From: Pseudomonas baetica
Lineage (GTDB): Bacteria > Pseudomonadota > Gammaproteobacteria > Pseudomonadales > Pseudomonadaceae
Assembly: GCF_019733355.1 (NCBI RefSeq)
Contig: NZ_JAIHLQ010000002.1
Coordinates: 124,001-188,000, forward strand
Length of the DNA stretch: 64,000 nt
Direction of reading: 5' to 3'
Each line of letters starts with the position of its first letter. The first letter of the stretch is position 1. A program made the translations under genes and the position numbers. Below are positions 52,860 through 61,644 of the stretch, piece by piece. A model generated the notes under the pieces. The model saw only the letters and a list, made by a program, of their open reading frames with translations. It searched no databases and was not told the DNA's origin.

Positions 52860-52912
52860 CGCCATGGCCCCCTGTAGATCAGGTAGGCCATGTAGAGCGG
52901 GGCGAAGATCAT
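52856..52912 (-). CDS. 18-residue hydrophobic coupled frame
   Basis: MIFAPLYMAYLIYRGPWR, starting on the stop of the ASCH gene (ATGA) and ending on the start of the next gene (ATGA). Exact overlap at both ends and a membrane-like composition suggest a translated microprotein. It could also be a coupling leader only. Confidence 0.35.
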   Translation of the reverse strand: MIFAPLYMAYLIYRGPWR

Positions 52913-53661
52913 GGCTGAACCCTCTTGAACTCGACGACCCAGACCCACGGGTTGGCGCCCCAGTCGCCTCCGGTCGTTTGCCAGAGGTTACCGAAGGCGT
53001 TGCGCGCCGAACCGAGGCACTGTTCGTGACTGGTCGTTTTGTCCCACATCCAGCCATTGCGCTGCTGGTGAGTGGATTCCGGCAGTTCGCAATGCGCGGC
53101 GTCTCGGACACCTTTGCCGCTGTGAAAGCAGGCTTTGCCGTGGTCGGTGAAGAAGCAGCCTTCGGCCAGTGCCTGCTCCTCGCTGATGTCCTGTAAGCGC
53201 TCGACGCGGACGTCGGTGATCTCCAGCAGGATGCGGCATGCCCAGCGCGGCATGTGAATGCTTGGCTTCCACGTCGGCTGCTCCTGCTCATAGGGCGCCA
53301 GTCCGTCGGCGGCGTACACCAGTTCGCCGTCCTCTCGCGACTGATCAAGGTCATGCATGTCGGCGGGCTGTAGGTACGGACCTTTCTGGACTTCGAAGTG
53401 GTCGCAGTACCAAGTCTCGCGCACCCACAGCCGATCGCCGGGAAACCCGAAGGGGCAGAAACTGGTGTAGTACCCGACGCTGTTCGGGTGAAGCGGGCCT
53501 TCACTTGGTAACTCATGGCATTCGCCGAGCTGAACGCCGTAGCCGATGTTCTTCAGCGCTTGGGCATTGAGCGCTCGACGCGTGACCGTTTTCCGGCCAT
53601 CCAGAATGGCGCGCAACATCGGCGCCGAAAACAGGATCGGCCGCTCCTTGACCTGGCTCAT
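52909..53661 (-). CDS. ASCH-domain phage protein
   Basis: A 250-residue protein of the ASCH-like group found in many phages: ILFSAPMLRAILDGRKTVTR at the start (the conserved GRKTxTRR), FPGDRLWVRETWYCDHFEV near residue 78, HMPRWACRILLEITDVRVER near residue 138. ASCH domains bind RNA or nucleotides; the role in phages is not known. ATG 53661 overlaps the stop of the gene before it. Confidence 0.82.
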   Translation of the reverse strand: MSQVKERPILFSAPMLRAILDGRKTVTRRALNAQALKNIGYGVQLGECHELPSEGPLHPNSVGYYTSFCPFGFPGDRLWVRETWYCDHFEVQKGPYLQPADMHDLDQSREDGELVYAADGLAPYEQEQPTWKPSIHMPRWACRILLEITDVRVERLQDISEEQALAEGCFFTDHGKACFHSGKGVRDAAHCELPESTHQQRNGWMWDKTTSHEQCLGSARNAFGNLWQTTGGDWGANPWVWVVEFKRVQP

Positions 53662-54260
53662 GGCGTCACCTCGCATGCTTCCGCTCTCGCGGTGGCGACT
53701 TCATCAATGAGCGATTGCGGGAGCCTTACTGCGAATTCCCCTTCCGACCACGACAGGGGTTCAGACTTGCGGATCATCTCGTTCAGCAGTTCGAACGCAG
53801 CAAGCAACTGATCGTCGCGGATCTCGCCGTCTTCCGGCAGGTCATCGCAGAAATGGTCTTCCGGTTCGATTTCACGGGGATAATTCGGCTCACAGATGCA
53901 GAGTTGAACGTCAGCCAGTTCGATATCGCTGTCGATCAGGTAGTCGCGCAGGCTGTCCTCATCGAAGAAGTAGCGGTCGCCATCGAAGATAACCAGAGGC
54001 TCGCCGGCCCAGTCCTTGACTGGCATCGCCGCGAATTTTGCTTGGCGCCGGACGTGTCGGCACTCATTGCAGGAACTGTTCACCTCATAAATAGGGTGTT
54101 CAGGGTTGATGTCGCAGCGTCGGTGAGTTGCGCCGCAGTAGCGGGCGAGGTTCTCGTCGTCGCCGAAAAATCGACCGCCAGCGGAAACCCAGCCGGTTAC
54201 CGTTTGGAGGCTGGCCGCTTCCGGAGCATCGAACATGATGATTGGCTTTTGTGCAGGCAT
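53658..54260 (-). CDS. hypothetical phage protein
   Basis: A 200-residue acidic protein, no family recognised. Cys pairs (YCGATHRRCD, CNECRHVRR) near residues 40-70 may bind zinc. FDGDRYFFDEDSLRDYL is near residue 95. ATG 54260 follows AAGGACGAAGTC; a longer frame upstream has no ribosome site. It heads the coupled group that follows. Confidence 0.65.
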   Translation of the reverse strand: MPAQKPIIMFDAPEAASLQTVTGWVSAGGRFFGDDENLARYCGATHRRCDINPEHPIYEVNSSCNECRHVRRQAKFAAMPVKDWAGEPLVIFDGDRYFFDEDSLRDYLIDSDIELADVQLCICEPNYPREIEPEDHFCDDLPEDGEIRDDQLLAAFELLNEMIRKSEPLSWSEGEFAVRLPQSLIDEVATARAEACEVTP

Positions 54261-54448
54261 GACTTCGTCCTTGCCGCTATAGCGGCTGACTTTGAAGGGG
54301 GAGGGAGTAGCGATAATCGATAGGCGATCGCCGCGGAAATACTTATACAGGCATCTGATATTTGTATATGGATGTGCCAAACTTCAGGTAGGAGAATCGC
54401 GCTTCATAACCAGCCCAAACCGCCGCGCCCATGCTTTCGAGAACTATC

Positions 54449-54691
54449 ATGGCTTCAAACGACGACTTCAGATTTCAATCACACGCTCTCCTCGTTGAAC
54501 TCGACGCCGCAACGAAGCTGATGATGTTGGTAGTGGCAGACGAACTCTCAGGCAACCGCTGGGATGAAGCTCTTGCGCGGCAGAGTGCCGCCTATTCGGC
54601 TTGGGTGAACGTCGTCGCTGGCGTTCAAATCGATCCGATGCCGGTCCTTGATGGGCGCCCACTTGATCGCGAGAACCCGACTGTAGAGTGA
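54449..54691 (+). CDS. small hypothetical protein
   Basis: An 80-residue protein, helical, no family recognised (AATKLMMLVVADELSGNRWD in the middle). It is on the opposite strand to the early operon. The ribosome site before ATG 54449 is weak (GAGAAC), so the start is not certain. Confidence 0.5.
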   Translation: MASNDDFRFQSHALLVELDAATKLMMLVVADELSGNRWDEALARQSAAYSAWVNVVAGVQIDPMPVLDGRPLDRENPTVE

Positions 54692-54776
54692 GGGATGGCT
54701 TTTTGCCTCAATAGGCGAAGCGGCCCATATCGTCGAAAATCACTGTCCTGCCAACGGGTGTCTATAGGAAGAGGAC

Positions 54777-55022
54777 ATGTCCCACAACAGCCTGGATAGG
54801 CCAATCGCCCACGAATATCGAGGGCATGAAGTGATCATCAAATTCGACTGGGACAAGCCGAACGACGAAGCCCCCGTGGGTGCTCATGTCATTGAGGCCA
54901 GCGAAGTATCAGGTTTTGCCAACACTGTTGCTGATCTCTCTGGCCCGTGGGATGACTATCAAAGCGCGCTGGCGGAGGCGCTTGCCACTGCTGAGAGATG
55001 GGTCGACAGTCAATTGCCTTGA
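54777..55022 (+). CDS. small hypothetical phage protein
   Basis: An 81-residue acidic protein: IAHEYRGHEVIIKFDWDKPN and SGPWDDYQSALAEALATAER. ATG 54777 follows AGGAAGAGGAC, a good ribosome site. It converges on the leftward gene at 55024 with one base between the stops. Confidence 0.6.
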   Translation: MSHNSLDRPIAHEYRGHEVIIKFDWDKPNDEAPVGAHVIEASEVSGFANTVADLSGPWDDYQSALAEALATAERWVDSQLP

Positions 55023-55023
55023 T

Positions 55024-55668
55024 TCAAGCTGCTAGCTGCTCCCGCGGTTGTTGGCGCAGCGCAGCCTGTATTGCTTCAACCACTCGGCGCAGGTAATCGA
55101 ATTCGTGGTTTTCTTCGACAGCCTTATCGCCGACGGGGTGGTGCCACTCATCACCGAAAAGCTCGGTCAGCAACTTGCTGTGATGCCAGCATTCGTTCGG
55201 TGACTCGACGCTACGCAGGTCATCGATGTCTTGCCAGAGCTTACGAGCCTCATCCTTGCTCAGCTCATCCAGTTCCCAGTCGTGTCGGCCGGTCTGTTGC
55301 CGGCGGCGCTGGACGATGCACTTTTTCGCGAAGGCATGGAGCGCGTTCCCGCTGAAACGCGTGCTGCTAATACCGCGATCAAGGCAGTTCAAGACGTAGC
55401 TCCAGTCACAATCGGCAACGAACTCAGCGACAGTGCGCGGGCCCATGCCGCCCCAATAGGCGTTCCAGCTGTTGTCCCAGCAGTTGATCGTGATCTTGCC
55501 TTGGGCGGTCTGGTAGTTCGGATCAGACTCGGTCGGGCAGTTACGGCGCCCGAAGTCTTCGAGGAAAACGGTGATCGGATCAAGCCGTGATGCGCCGGTG
55601 ATCACCAGCTTCGTGACAGTCGAGCGCTCAACCTGCAGCGGCTCGGCCGTTTTGTTTTCTTTTGACAT
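55024..55668 (-). CDS. hypothetical phage protein
   Basis: A 214-residue soluble protein, no family recognised. It has VTKLVITGASRLDPITVFLE at the start, ITINCWDNSWNAYWGGMGPR near residue 58, and KKCIVQRRRQQTGRHDWEL near residue 115. A run of Trp/Tyr residues suggests a compact globular domain. It is common in type for phage early regions. Confidence 0.68.
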   Translation of the reverse strand: MSKENKTAEPLQVERSTVTKLVITGASRLDPITVFLEDFGRRNCPTESDPNYQTAQGKITINCWDNSWNAYWGGMGPRTVAEFVADCDWSYVLNCLDRGISSTRFSGNALHAFAKKCIVQRRRQQTGRHDWELDELSKDEARKLWQDIDDLRSVESPNECWHHSKLLTELFGDEWHHPVGDKAVEENHEFDYLRRVVEAIQAALRQQPREQLAA

Positions 55669-55745
55669 AGGGGTACCTGCTTTTATGGCACTGTGACATG
55701 ATCAGCCAGTCCAGTATTAATTAAGACTTTGTCAAAGGATTGGAA

Positions 55746-57206
55746 ATGAACGATTTGGCTCAAGAGAACCCTATTAATAATAATGAAGCGGAGCACGTAA
55801 TCAGCGGCTCTGAAGTGGCTTCAGAAGTTGAAGAGGTCGAGGGCGGAATTGAGGTTGAGATTGAGGGGCCCCCTTTGCATCTTATTGCTAGTGCTTTGAG
55901 CAGGTTTGTTCATAAGGTCCATGATATCGAAGAGTCTGCTAAAAACTGTATCCCGCAAGCGAGAAAAGCTTATATAAGACGTGCAAAAGAACTGCAAAGC
56001 ACCTTTTTGTCAGCTCAGGAGGTTCTAGATAGCGATTGCTCAGCTGAAGAGAAGTTGGTTGCTGCGCGTAATCTAAGAACAATGCTTAGACTTGCAAAAA
56101 GATTAAGTAATGATGCGACAATAGTAACTTTGGAAAGAAGTTTGTTTATTGGGTTGTTCACGTGTTTTGATAAGTTTGTTGGTGAGCTGATGGAAGGTGT
56201 TTATTCTATTCGCTCAGACCTTTTTAAGGGGGTGGGGGCCCAATTCAGTGTTTGTGATGTATTAGAGTATCCGTCGCTTGACGAGTTTAAGTCAGCCGTT
56301 CTAGAGAAGGAAATCGAAACTGTCCGAAGAAAGAGCTATGGAGAGCAGTTTAAGGAGTTTGAAAGGAGATTTGGTTTTGAAACGTTAACAAAGTTTGACT
56401 CATGGCCCGCGTTTATTGAAGCGTCGCAGCGTCGAAATCTGTTTACGCACTGCGACGGAGTGATCAGTCAACAGTATCTTAAAGTTTGTATAGAGGCGGG
56501 ATATAAGCCTGCTAAAGAAGATGTTGTAGGAAGTCAGTTGGAGATCGGCGCAAAATATTTTTATCAAACCTGCCACCTTGTTATGGAGGTGGGAGTAATG
56601 TTGGGTCATACAATCTGGCGTAAAATGCTGCCGGATGAACGTAGGCAAGCTGACTCAGAATTGAACTCCTTGATATATGACTACCTTCATCTGGGGCAGT
56701 ACCATAAGGCAGCTGCGTTGTGTCGTTTTGCTCAGAAAATGCCGAAAATTTCTGAGGATTTAATGGATCGAATGTTTACATTGAATCATGCAATAGCTGT
56801 CCGACAGATGAATGGCGCAGCTGCTGCTAAAAAAATCCTGGAAAAAAAAGATTGGTCCGCAGTTATTTACGACTTCCGTCTAGCACGTGCTGTGCTCGTG
56901 GAAGATTATATATCAGCTAAAGAATATATGCTGAAGATTGGCAAAGCTGGAGAGATAGTGGTCGAAGAGGCGTATCACGATTGGCCATTATTCAAAGATT
57001 TTCGAGAAACTCCCGAATTTTTAGAAGGTTATGAAGAAGTTTTTGGATATAAGTATCTTTCTAAGCTTTCGGAGATTGTTAGTGATGCTCAAGTTGTAGC
57101 AGAGCAGCAGGCGGCAGAAGAAGAACAAAAAGAAAAAGAAAAAGATAGTGCGCTTGAAGCGGAGCTAATTATGGATGCTGATTCCGGATTTGATGATAAA
57201 AGCTAG
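55746..57206 (+). CDS. low-GC moron gene with HEPN-like motif
   Basis: A 486-residue protein whose DNA is clearly more AT-rich than its neighbours and uses many AGA, TTA and AAA codons. The middle has FIEASQRRNLFTHCDGVISQ (near residue 222), a RNxxxH HEPN-type motif set in the RRNLFxHxDG context of abortive-infection-like proteins. The C-terminal half has helical-repeat-like stretches (YHKAAALCRFAQKM), then an acidic tail. It is rightward, against the early operon, with its own ribosome site (AAGGATT) and terminator: an autonomous cargo gene. Function is not proven; defence is likely. Confidence 0.72.
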   Translation: MNDLAQENPINNNEAEHVISGSEVASEVEEVEGGIEVEIEGPPLHLIASALSRFVHKVHDIEESAKNCIPQARKAYIRRAKELQSTFLSAQEVLDSDCSAEEKLVAARNLRTMLRLAKRLSNDATIVTLERSLFIGLFTCFDKFVGELMEGVYSIRSDLFKGVGAQFSVCDVLEYPSLDEFKSAVLEKEIETVRRKSYGEQFKEFERRFGFETLTKFDSWPAFIEASQRRNLFTHCDGVISQQYLKVCIEAGYKPAKEDVVGSQLEIGAKYFYQTCHLVMEVGVMLGHTIWRKMLPDERRQADSELNSLIYDYLHLGQYHKAAALCRFAQKMPKISEDLMDRMFTLNHAIAVRQMNGAAAAKKILEKKDWSAVIYDFRLARAVLVEDYISAKEYMLKIGKAGEIVVEEAYHDWPLFKDFRETPEFLEGYEEVFGYKYLSKLSEIVSDAQVVAEQQAAEEEQKEKEKDSALEAELIMDADSGFDDKS

Positions 57207-57236
57207 TTTTGTCGATCCTTAAATCTATTAATAAAA

Positions 57237-57260
57237 AAAGCCACTTTCAAAAGTGGCTTT
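57237..57260 (+). terminator. intrinsic terminator of the moron gene
   Basis: AAAGCCACTTT and AAAGTGGCTTT arms followed by TATTT, 31 bases past the stop. Confidence 0.75.
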
Positions 57261-57505
57261 TATTTAGCACTATTTTAATATTCATCGATTACATTTCTTT
57301 CATTGCAGTTGTCCTTCTGCATGCCTATTTAGGAAATATAGCTTTATCATACACGACTGGTCACGTCAAGGTTGTTTCTTGCTTCCGCTCCTAATGGAGT
57401 GCCATTCTAGGCGCCCGTAATCTCTGACACGCTGATCCTCGCCGGCTGGCGTGATTCGTAGAAGTGGGGTATGTATCTCTGAACTCACATTGGCAGGAGG
57501 CCGAC

Positions 57506-57694
57506 ATGAGACTGCAAAGCGATATCGATGCACTGGCTGCGATTGAAGAAGACGCCCGAGCAATGCTGAAACGGATAGGGCTGCCGGACGACGCAGTGAA
57601 GCTGGAGGTGGTCGTGTTCCTTCGGGAGGTGATCGACCTGGCCAGCTACATGGAGTCTAGGCACCGGCTGGTTGATCCGCCGAGCTTCGTCTGA
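57506..57694 (+). CDS. small hypothetical phage protein
   Basis: A 62-residue helical protein: LQSDIDALAAIEEDARAMLK and VVVFLREVIDLASYMESRHR. ATG 57506 follows GGCAGGAGGCCGAC, a strong ribosome site. No family recognised. It sits just before the end of the leftward early operon. Confidence 0.6.
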   Translation: MRLQSDIDALAAIEEDARAMLKRIGLPDDAVKLEVVVFLREVIDLASYMESRHRLVDPPSFV

Positions 57695-57749
57695 GCTGGC
57701 GTATTCCCGATTGTTGCGGTATTTGTGTTCGGCCCGGCATGGAGCCGGA

Positions 57750-58274
57750 TCAGGCGGTGATGCGTTCGCCGATCACGGTGGTGGTGAACTGCACGGTGTA
57801 CTCGGTGACCAGCTCGAACTCGCCGCCGCAGGTGTCACAGGCCATGTTCTTGTCACCGTAATCTTCCGACTCGATGTGGATCACGGTTGCGCAATGCGGG
57901 CACTTGCATTCGTCTTGGAGACGATAGTCCCACTCGTCATAGTCGGTCTCGGCAACCTTGGCCAGCGCCTCGGCTTTCGCAACTGCGTCTTCGGCGTCCT
58001 GACAGGGTTTGCAGGTAAAGCCGTCAGGATGGCCCCATGGTGTTTCCGTGAGCTTAGAGCGGTGAGTGCCGCACAGGCGGCAAACGTTGTGCTTGTCGCA
58101 CACCGAATAACTGTACTGCTCACCGGTTCCGTTGCACTTGGCGCAGCCAGACACCCAATACCAAGCTCCATCGATACGTTCGGCGTACAGGCCATTTTCC
58201 GGGGGCCGCAGGCTGACTTCAGGCAGGTCAGTGGTGGTACGGTGAAATCGGTGATGATCCGTCCCGTTCCACAC
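57750..58274 (-). CDS. zinc-ribbon-rich phage protein, start uncertain
   Basis: A 174-residue protein with five Cys pairs: CAKCNGTG, CRLCGTH, CKPCQ, CKCPHC and CDTCGGEF, so it likely binds several zinc ions. The only canonical start in this frame is GTG 58274, without a ribosome site. A well-placed ATG (58351, GGAGACAATCC before it) opens another frame. In-frame residues upstream (EDPDPGDPGEWTQRQRNGNL) look native. A frameshift near 58330, programmed or mutational, would join the two. Confidence 0.62.
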   Translation of the reverse strand: MWNGTDHHRFHRTTTDLPEVSLRPPENGLYAERIDGAWYWVSGCAKCNGTGEQYSYSVCDKHNVCRLCGTHRSKLTETPWGHPDGFTCKPCQDAEDAVAKAEALAKVAETDYDEWDYRLQDECKCPHCATVIHIESEDYGDKNMACDTCGGEFELVTEYTVQFTTTVIGERITA

Positions 58275-58408
58275 GTTGAGGTTGCCGTTACGCTGGCGCT
58301 GGGTCCACTCACCAGGGTCTCCGGGATCAGGATCTTCGTGTTCTTGTCCATGGATTGTCTCCAGTCAGGCGCCGCCCTCCGTGACCGGATGCGCAGCATG
58401 GGTAGGGG

Positions 58409-58720
58409 TTATTCGTCGTGGTTGATGCGAAGGGCTTCGCGGTCGTGGGCGAGTTTCAATTTCCGCGACACGTTTTCTGGAATGACGTATTCGTGTCGCG
58501 GCGGGGTGAGCATGGGAAGGGCGCCGCCCGGGCCAAGGCTGTGCAGGTGGTGAATCATCAGCGTGATCGCCTCACCCGGTTCCTCGATTCCGCTCCAGGC
58601 CATCAGCTCAGCAAGGGCTTGGCGCGTACCGGGCAGGCAGTGCAGCCGAATCTCCTCTTCGCCGCGGCTCTTCCTCTTCGCCGCGGCTTTCTCTGAGCGT
58701 TCCGCGTTGCTCTTGGCCAT
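58409..58720 (-). CDS. ribbon-helix-helix-like phage protein
   Basis: A 103-residue basic protein: a Lys/Arg/Glu-rich N-terminus, then EEIRLHCLPGTRQALAELMA and WSGIEEPGEAITLMIHHLHS, which look like a ribbon-helix-helix DNA-binding unit. ATG 58720 follows AGAGGTAGGCC. The DNA of the N-terminal part has a 16-base direct repeat (CCTCTTCGCCGCGGCT on the plus strand at 58654 and 58673), period 19, so the copies are in different frames. Confidence 0.65.
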   Translation of the reverse strand: MAKSNAERSEKAAAKRKSRGEEEIRLHCLPGTRQALAELMAWSGIEEPGEAITLMIHHLHSLGPGGALPMLTPPRHEYVIPENVSRKLKLAHDREALRINHDE

Positions 58721-58795
58721 GGCCTACCTCTTCAATTCCGCTGACCGGCAAGTCCAACCAGGTCTGTCGTTTGTGTTGTTGGGTGCGAAAACGTC

Positions 58796-60409
58796 TCACG
58801 CTGCTACCTTCACCAGCCTCACGCCGGCCATTCTGAAGTTGTCGCCTTGGGCCGAGACCATTGCGTCGAGCTTCTCCCAGTCCACGGTCAGAATCGAGAT
58901 TGGAGCATGACCGCCTGCGACGGCATGGATCAGCGCTTCCAGATCGAACACCTCAGCTTGAAGGCTCACCAGCACCGCGGTTGTGGTCGCCGGCTTCGAC
59001 GCAGACTGAGCCGGCGCAGCGGCTTTCACCGGTGCCGGACTGGTGACTGGTGCAGGCTCAACTGGTGCCTTGGCTTTCGCCTCTTCCGCGATTCGCTTCA
59101 GCTCCTCCTGACGGATCTGTTCACGCTGCGCTTCGACCTTCTGGTGTTCGGATATCCGCACCTTGATCAGCGCGACCAGGTCGTCGTTCGCCTTCATCAC
59201 CAACTGCTGGATATCGTTGAAGAGGAACATGTATTCGGCGGCCAGCTCGTCCAGGCTGGCCAAGTTGCTCCGGATGCTGTCGCCGATTTGGCTTGCAGCG
59301 ATCTTCGCTCGCGCCAGTTCGGAGTCGGCAGAGTCGCGCAGGCTGCTGATCGTCTTCTTGCCTTTGATGGCTCCGGCGAAATCCGCTGGTACCGCAGGCA
59401 TCCGCGCTTTGCCGGCCAGTGAAGCGTTGATCTGGTCGATGTGGACCTGCAGCGCCTTGGCTGCATCCATGACGATGTCTTCACGGATGCTGAGCTTGCG
59501 AGCTTTCACCAAACTGTTCAGTTCTAAGCGCTTGCGCCGTGCCTCCGCCGCGATGTCATCGATCGTCTTGAACAGTGCGTCGATGCTTTCGGTTTGGCTC
59601 AGGGCGTGCTGCTTAGCAGCTTCTAAGCGCTCCTCTACATCGCTGCACCACTTGACCGTTTTTTCTGCATCGGCGAAGTGCTGATCCGTTTCCAGTTCGG
59701 TATTAATCGAGTTGAAGACGGCCAGCGAGTGGGCTTTGAATTGCTCCAGGTTGCTGGCGGTGACCATGCCGGTCACTTCGATGCGCAGCGCTGGCAAGGA
59801 TTCCGGCGTTTTACCTACGGCTTCCGGCACCACCTCTGCGGGAGTGAAGTCCAGCAGATCGGCCTGGAGCTGTTTCCAGCCGGCGACGAGTGTCGCAGCC
59901 CGACCCGGTACCGGCGTGTACTCCATCGAAACGAAGTTTTCTTCGGTGCCGTCGGAGCAGACGAAGATCACCTTCTCGGCGCCGCTCACCAACAGCTGCT
60001 GTTCGAGCTGCCAGTAATAGTGCGGATCCAGCATGCCGGTGCGAACGTCGGCGGCGAGCTGCTCGTTCCACATTTTGTGTTCGAACAGCACGTCGCCGAG
60101 GATTGTGCAGCCATCGAGGGATGCGAGCAGATCACCTTCGGTGCCGACCACGGGAAACAGGTCCTCGCCAATTCGCCCTTCGAGAATCGGTCGAGCGAGC
60201 GCCTCGGCTTCGTGCCCTTTGTCGAAGAGGTTTTTCTGCACCCACCACGACACGTCTCGATCGAGGCCTGTCTTTTTTGCGTGCAGCAGTTCGGTGCGCT
60301 TCATCTGTTTCGACGCGCCCATCATTGCCGGTGCTTCTGACGCAGTGAAGTAGTTGGCGCGGAGCGCGTGCCAGGCTTCGGAGCCTTGAGCGACATTGTG
60401 GATTTTCAT
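58796..60409 (-). CDS. YqaJ-type phage exonuclease with long coiled-coil extension
   Basis: A 537-residue protein. The first ~200 residues are a YqaJ/lambda-exonuclease-like nuclease: AQGSEAWHALRANYFTASEA, LLASLDGCTILGDVLFEHKM with the acidic and EHK catalytic residues near residues 96-112, and YYWQLEQQLLVSGAEKVIFV. The rest is a long helical, coiled-coil region with a Pro/Ala linker (residues ~440-470) and a small C-terminal domain. The nuclease makes 3' overhangs for the annealing protein encoded just upstream. The usual YqaJ length is ~200-330, so the extension is notable. Confidence 0.85.
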   Translation of the reverse strand: MKIHNVAQGSEAWHALRANYFTASEAPAMMGASKQMKRTELLHAKKTGLDRDVSWWVQKNLFDKGHEAEALARPILEGRIGEDLFPVVGTEGDLLASLDGCTILGDVLFEHKMWNEQLAADVRTGMLDPHYYWQLEQQLLVSGAEKVIFVCSDGTEENFVSMEYTPVPGRAATLVAGWKQLQADLLDFTPAEVVPEAVGKTPESLPALRIEVTGMVTASNLEQFKAHSLAVFNSINTELETDQHFADAEKTVKWCSDVEERLEAAKQHALSQTESIDALFKTIDDIAAEARRKRLELNSLVKARKLSIREDIVMDAAKALQVHIDQINASLAGKARMPAVPADFAGAIKGKKTISSLRDSADSELARAKIAASQIGDSIRSNLASLDELAAEYMFLFNDIQQLVMKANDDLVALIKVRISEHQKVEAQREQIRQEELKRIAEEAKAKAPVEPAPVTSPAPVKAAAPAQSASKPATTTAVLVSLQAEVFDLEALIHAVAGGHAPISILTVDWEKLDAMVSAQGDNFRMAGVRLVKVAA

Positions 60410-60411
60410 TC

Positions 60412-61293
60412 TTAGTCTCCTTCAATTGGCGCGAGCGCTTTGATCTTGGCGATCTGCTCTTCGCTCAGGGTGAATTTGCTGCTGACGGTTGCGATCAGGT
60501 GATCAGGGGCGGAACGTCCGGCGTCGACCGCGGTTTGCCATTTGGGCAGGTTTTCCGCGAGCTTCTCGTCGGGGTAGGGCGGAAGTTCAGCTGGTGCCGC
60601 GCCACGCGCCGGTGATACGTCACGAATAGTTGGTGCGGATTCTTCGAGCTCATCTGGGCTGTACACGCCGAGGATCACGTCAGGGCAATAGAGGCGCGAC
60701 CAGCGCTTGGTAGCGAGGTATGCCAGTTGCTGGCGGGGATCGTCAGCCCAGAGTGTGCTGTTGCGGGTGCGAGCCTGGGCCAGCAGCAACTCAAGGACGC
60801 GCGGCTCGTCTTCGCCGCGGAAGGTTGCCCAGACTTTCACGCCTAGGCCCTGCTCATCCTCAAGCTTCCAGCCCGGGACGCGGTACTCGCCTTTGTCGCC
60901 ATTCTTGATGGTGAATTTGCCGATCACCTTTTCCCAGGCGCCGTACCACTCGTAGTGCAGGCGATCCAGCACCGGTGCGCAGGTAGTGATCACCGCGTTG
61001 ACCAGTTGCGCTTCGTAGCCCAGCACACCGTTAACCAGGTGCGTTTTCTGCGCGACGGCGAACGGGTTCATTTTCCACTGCATCGATTGCATTACGACCG
61101 CCAAACAATCCGCTGCATTGCCGTTGAAGTGCTTCGGCAGAGTGGCGCGGCCGGTGGCCATTACTTCGGCCAGGCGCATCATCTTGTCTAAGCTGTCACC
61201 GTCCAGTACCAGAGCGCTGGTGCTGGTTGCTGCGTGCGGAAGGACGTGGAGGTTTCGGTCGTGCGCCACCGGCGCCACGCTTTGAGCGGACAT
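60412..61293 (-). CDS. recT: RecT-family single-strand annealing protein
   Basis: A 293-residue RecT protein: MMRLAEVMATGRATLPKHFN near residue 38, MQWKMNPFAVAQKTHLVNGV near residue 71, GYEAQLVNAVITTCAPVLDR, and ATKRWSRLYCPDVILGVYSP near residue 195. It anneals single strands made by the YqaJ exonuclease; two bases separate its stop from the exonuclease start. The C-terminal part is acidic, as usual. Confidence 0.87.
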   Translation of the reverse strand: MSAQSVAPVAHDRNLHVLPHAATSTSALVLDGDSLDKMMRLAEVMATGRATLPKHFNGNAADCLAVVMQSMQWKMNPFAVAQKTHLVNGVLGYEAQLVNAVITTCAPVLDRLHYEWYGAWEKVIGKFTIKNGDKGEYRVPGWKLEDEQGLGVKVWATFRGEDEPRVLELLLAQARTRNSTLWADDPRQQLAYLATKRWSRLYCPDVILGVYSPDELEESAPTIRDVSPARGAAPAELPPYPDEKLAENLPKWQTAVDAGRSAPDHLIATVSSKFTLSEEQIAKIKALAPIEGD

Positions 61294-61336
61294 TACTGTT
61301 CCTTGCCGCGCGGTGCGCAGCGATTGAATGCATTGT

Positions 61337-61453
61337 TTATTGGGTGATTCGGTCAGCGAGGGCGCTGAGCAGCATCAGGAAGGTGAAAACGCCGAGGGAA
61401 GAGAAGGCGCCGCGCCAGATGATCAGGCGACGCGCCCATTGGCGACCGGTCAC
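61337..61453 (-). CDS. 38-residue membrane protein
   Basis: From GTG 61453 the frame reads a basic start (TGRQWARRLIIWRG) and a membrane helix (FSSLGVFTFLMLLSALA). The GTG overlaps the stop of the gene before it (GTGA). Short one-helix proteins are common in phage early operons. No function known. Confidence 0.5.
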   Translation of the reverse strand: MTGRQWARRLIIWRGAFSSLGVFTFLMLLSALADRITQ

Positions 61454-61644
61454 GGCCGAACTCTCACGGCGATGCGCTTACCCTTCATGGAAGGCGCCAG
61501 GCGCTGCGGGAGACTGGCGACCAGATCCTCGCGCTTGCGGCCGATCACCTCATTAAAGGGAAGGCCGAAGCCGAGCATGGCGATCTTGTGTTCGATGTCC
61601 TCCAGCTGCTCGTCGATCAGCGATTTAACTGGTGCCTTACTCAT
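61450..61644 (-). CDS. small hypothetical phage protein
   Basis: A 64-residue protein: SLIDEQLEDIEHKIAMLGFG and a basic C-terminus (MKGKRIAVRVRP). It overlaps the genes on both sides by 4 bases, so it is translated in a coupled chain. Confidence 0.6.
   Translation of the reverse strand: MSKAPVKSLIDEQLEDIEHKIAMLGFGLPFNEVIGRKREDLVASLPQRLAPSMKGKRIAVRVRP

Noticed and set aside
57209..57394. Hydrophobic 61-codon frame after the moron gene
   Set aside because: It runs straight through the intrinsic terminator at 57237-57260 and has no ribosome site; its Leu/Ile content follows from AT-rich DNA.
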